Source: Pedobacter steynii (GTDB taxonomy: Bacteria; Bacteroidota; Bacteroidia; Sphingobacteriales; Sphingobacteriaceae). From it: 64,000 bases of DNA. Each line of letters opens with the position of its first letter. The first letter of the stretch is position 1. Below are positions 63,911 to 64,000 of the stretch, piece after piece. Made by a program: the position numbers and the translations under genes. Under the pieces are notes generated by a model that was not told where the DNA came from, made no database searches, and saw only the letters and a list, made by a program, of their open reading frames with translations. The stretch is taken from positions 297,184 through 361,183 of the forward strand of contig NZ_FNGY01000008.1 of NCBI RefSeq assembly GCF_900103665.1. Reading direction: 5' to 3'.

Positions 63911-64000
63911 TGAACCCCAAAAGTTGGACAAAAACTTTTGGGGTTTATCATTTATGGCAAAACACACATTTGAGGAGAAGCTCGATATAGTTTCTCAAGT
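63911..64000 (+). mobile_element. Left end of an IS3-family (IS150-like) insertion sequence, truncated by window
   Basis: The terminal sequence TGAACCCCAAAAGTTGGACA at 63911 is the left inverted repeat type of IS150-group elements. Within it CCCCAAAAGTT and AACTTTTGGGG form a hairpin (63915-63942), which may stop read-through from the peptidase gene into the transposase. The right end and target duplication are outside the window. Confidence 0.8.
63954..64000 (+). CDS. IS3-family transposase OrfA, N-terminal fragment
   Basis: Only the first 15 codons are in the window, reading MAKHTFEEKLDIVSQ. This is the start of an OrfA helix-turn-helix protein of the IS3 family, placed directly after the terminal repeat. 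The rest lies beyond the right edge. Confidence 0.7.
   Translation, partial: MAKHTFEEKLDIVSQ

Overview
The window looks like a chromosomal segment of a Bacteroidota bacterium of the Sphingobacteriaceae, most likely Pedobacter or a close relative. The evidence is a SusC/SusD pair, an ECF sigma/FecR/TonB-receptor operon, two-helix BatA and DUF4175 proteins, TAnnTTTG-type -7 promoter boxes and weak Shine-Dalgarno use. No rRNA, tRNA, CRISPR array or phage module was seen. A 5'-truncated IS3-type element lies at the right edge and a truncated secreted protein at the left edge.

Layout. 1-6.4 kb: a secreted protein of unknown function, an SNF2 helicase with a SWIM finger, an O-methyltransferase-like protein, a 5'-deoxyribonucleotidase and a divergent DeoR regulator. 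6.4-13.5 kb: a minus-strand hexuronate/KDG operon (uxaC, kdgK, eda, ExuT-type transporter, GapN-type dehydrogenase), preceded by a secreted DUF4350-like protein. The oxidoreductase and dehydratase that should link UxaC to KDG are absent. 14-22.6 kb: arylamine N-acetyltransferase with a SufR-like Cys-cluster regulator, divergent from a DUF2480 gene that leads straight into an RND efflux operon and a GNAT gene. 22.8-29.4 kb: sigma factor, FecR anti-sigma and Oar-type receptor, divergent from a Tat-exported phosphoesterase. 29.7-39.2 kb: a small polysaccharide-utilisation locus, a multidomain GH31 enzyme divergent from susC-susD.

39.2-56.4 kb is the most interesting part. A long co-directional minus-strand cluster encodes MoxR ATPase, DUF58, BatA-type vWA-associated membrane protein, DUF4175 protein with a His-rich loop, a GATase-like membrane protein, and then three TldD and two PmbA/TldE protease subunits; a DUF4159 gene is divergent at its head. 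The TldD proteins carry Tat-like signals while the PmbA proteins have none. This looks like a MoxR-driven envelope machine coupled to an exported TldD/E protease. Its 3' side is full of repeats: a 220-bp block duplicated with two mismatches, 14-bp tandem repeats in both pmbA 3' UTRs, a roughly 98-bp tandem array and a 19-bp inverted repeat.

Five copies of a structured terminator-like element are scattered from 22.6 to 45.2 kb. Each lies immediately 3' of a gene and in that gene's orientation. The outer stems differ in sequence but stay paired, and the inner core is conserved, so this is a candidate RNA family.

56.4-64 kb holds a Crp/Fnr-DoxX pair, a HipA-like kinase/DUF3037 pair, a TPR sensor kinase without a partner, a DUF4268 protein, tRNA pseudouridine synthase TruC, a secreted M28 peptidase, and the IS end.

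All functional calls come from reading motifs and recalling families; no database search was run.
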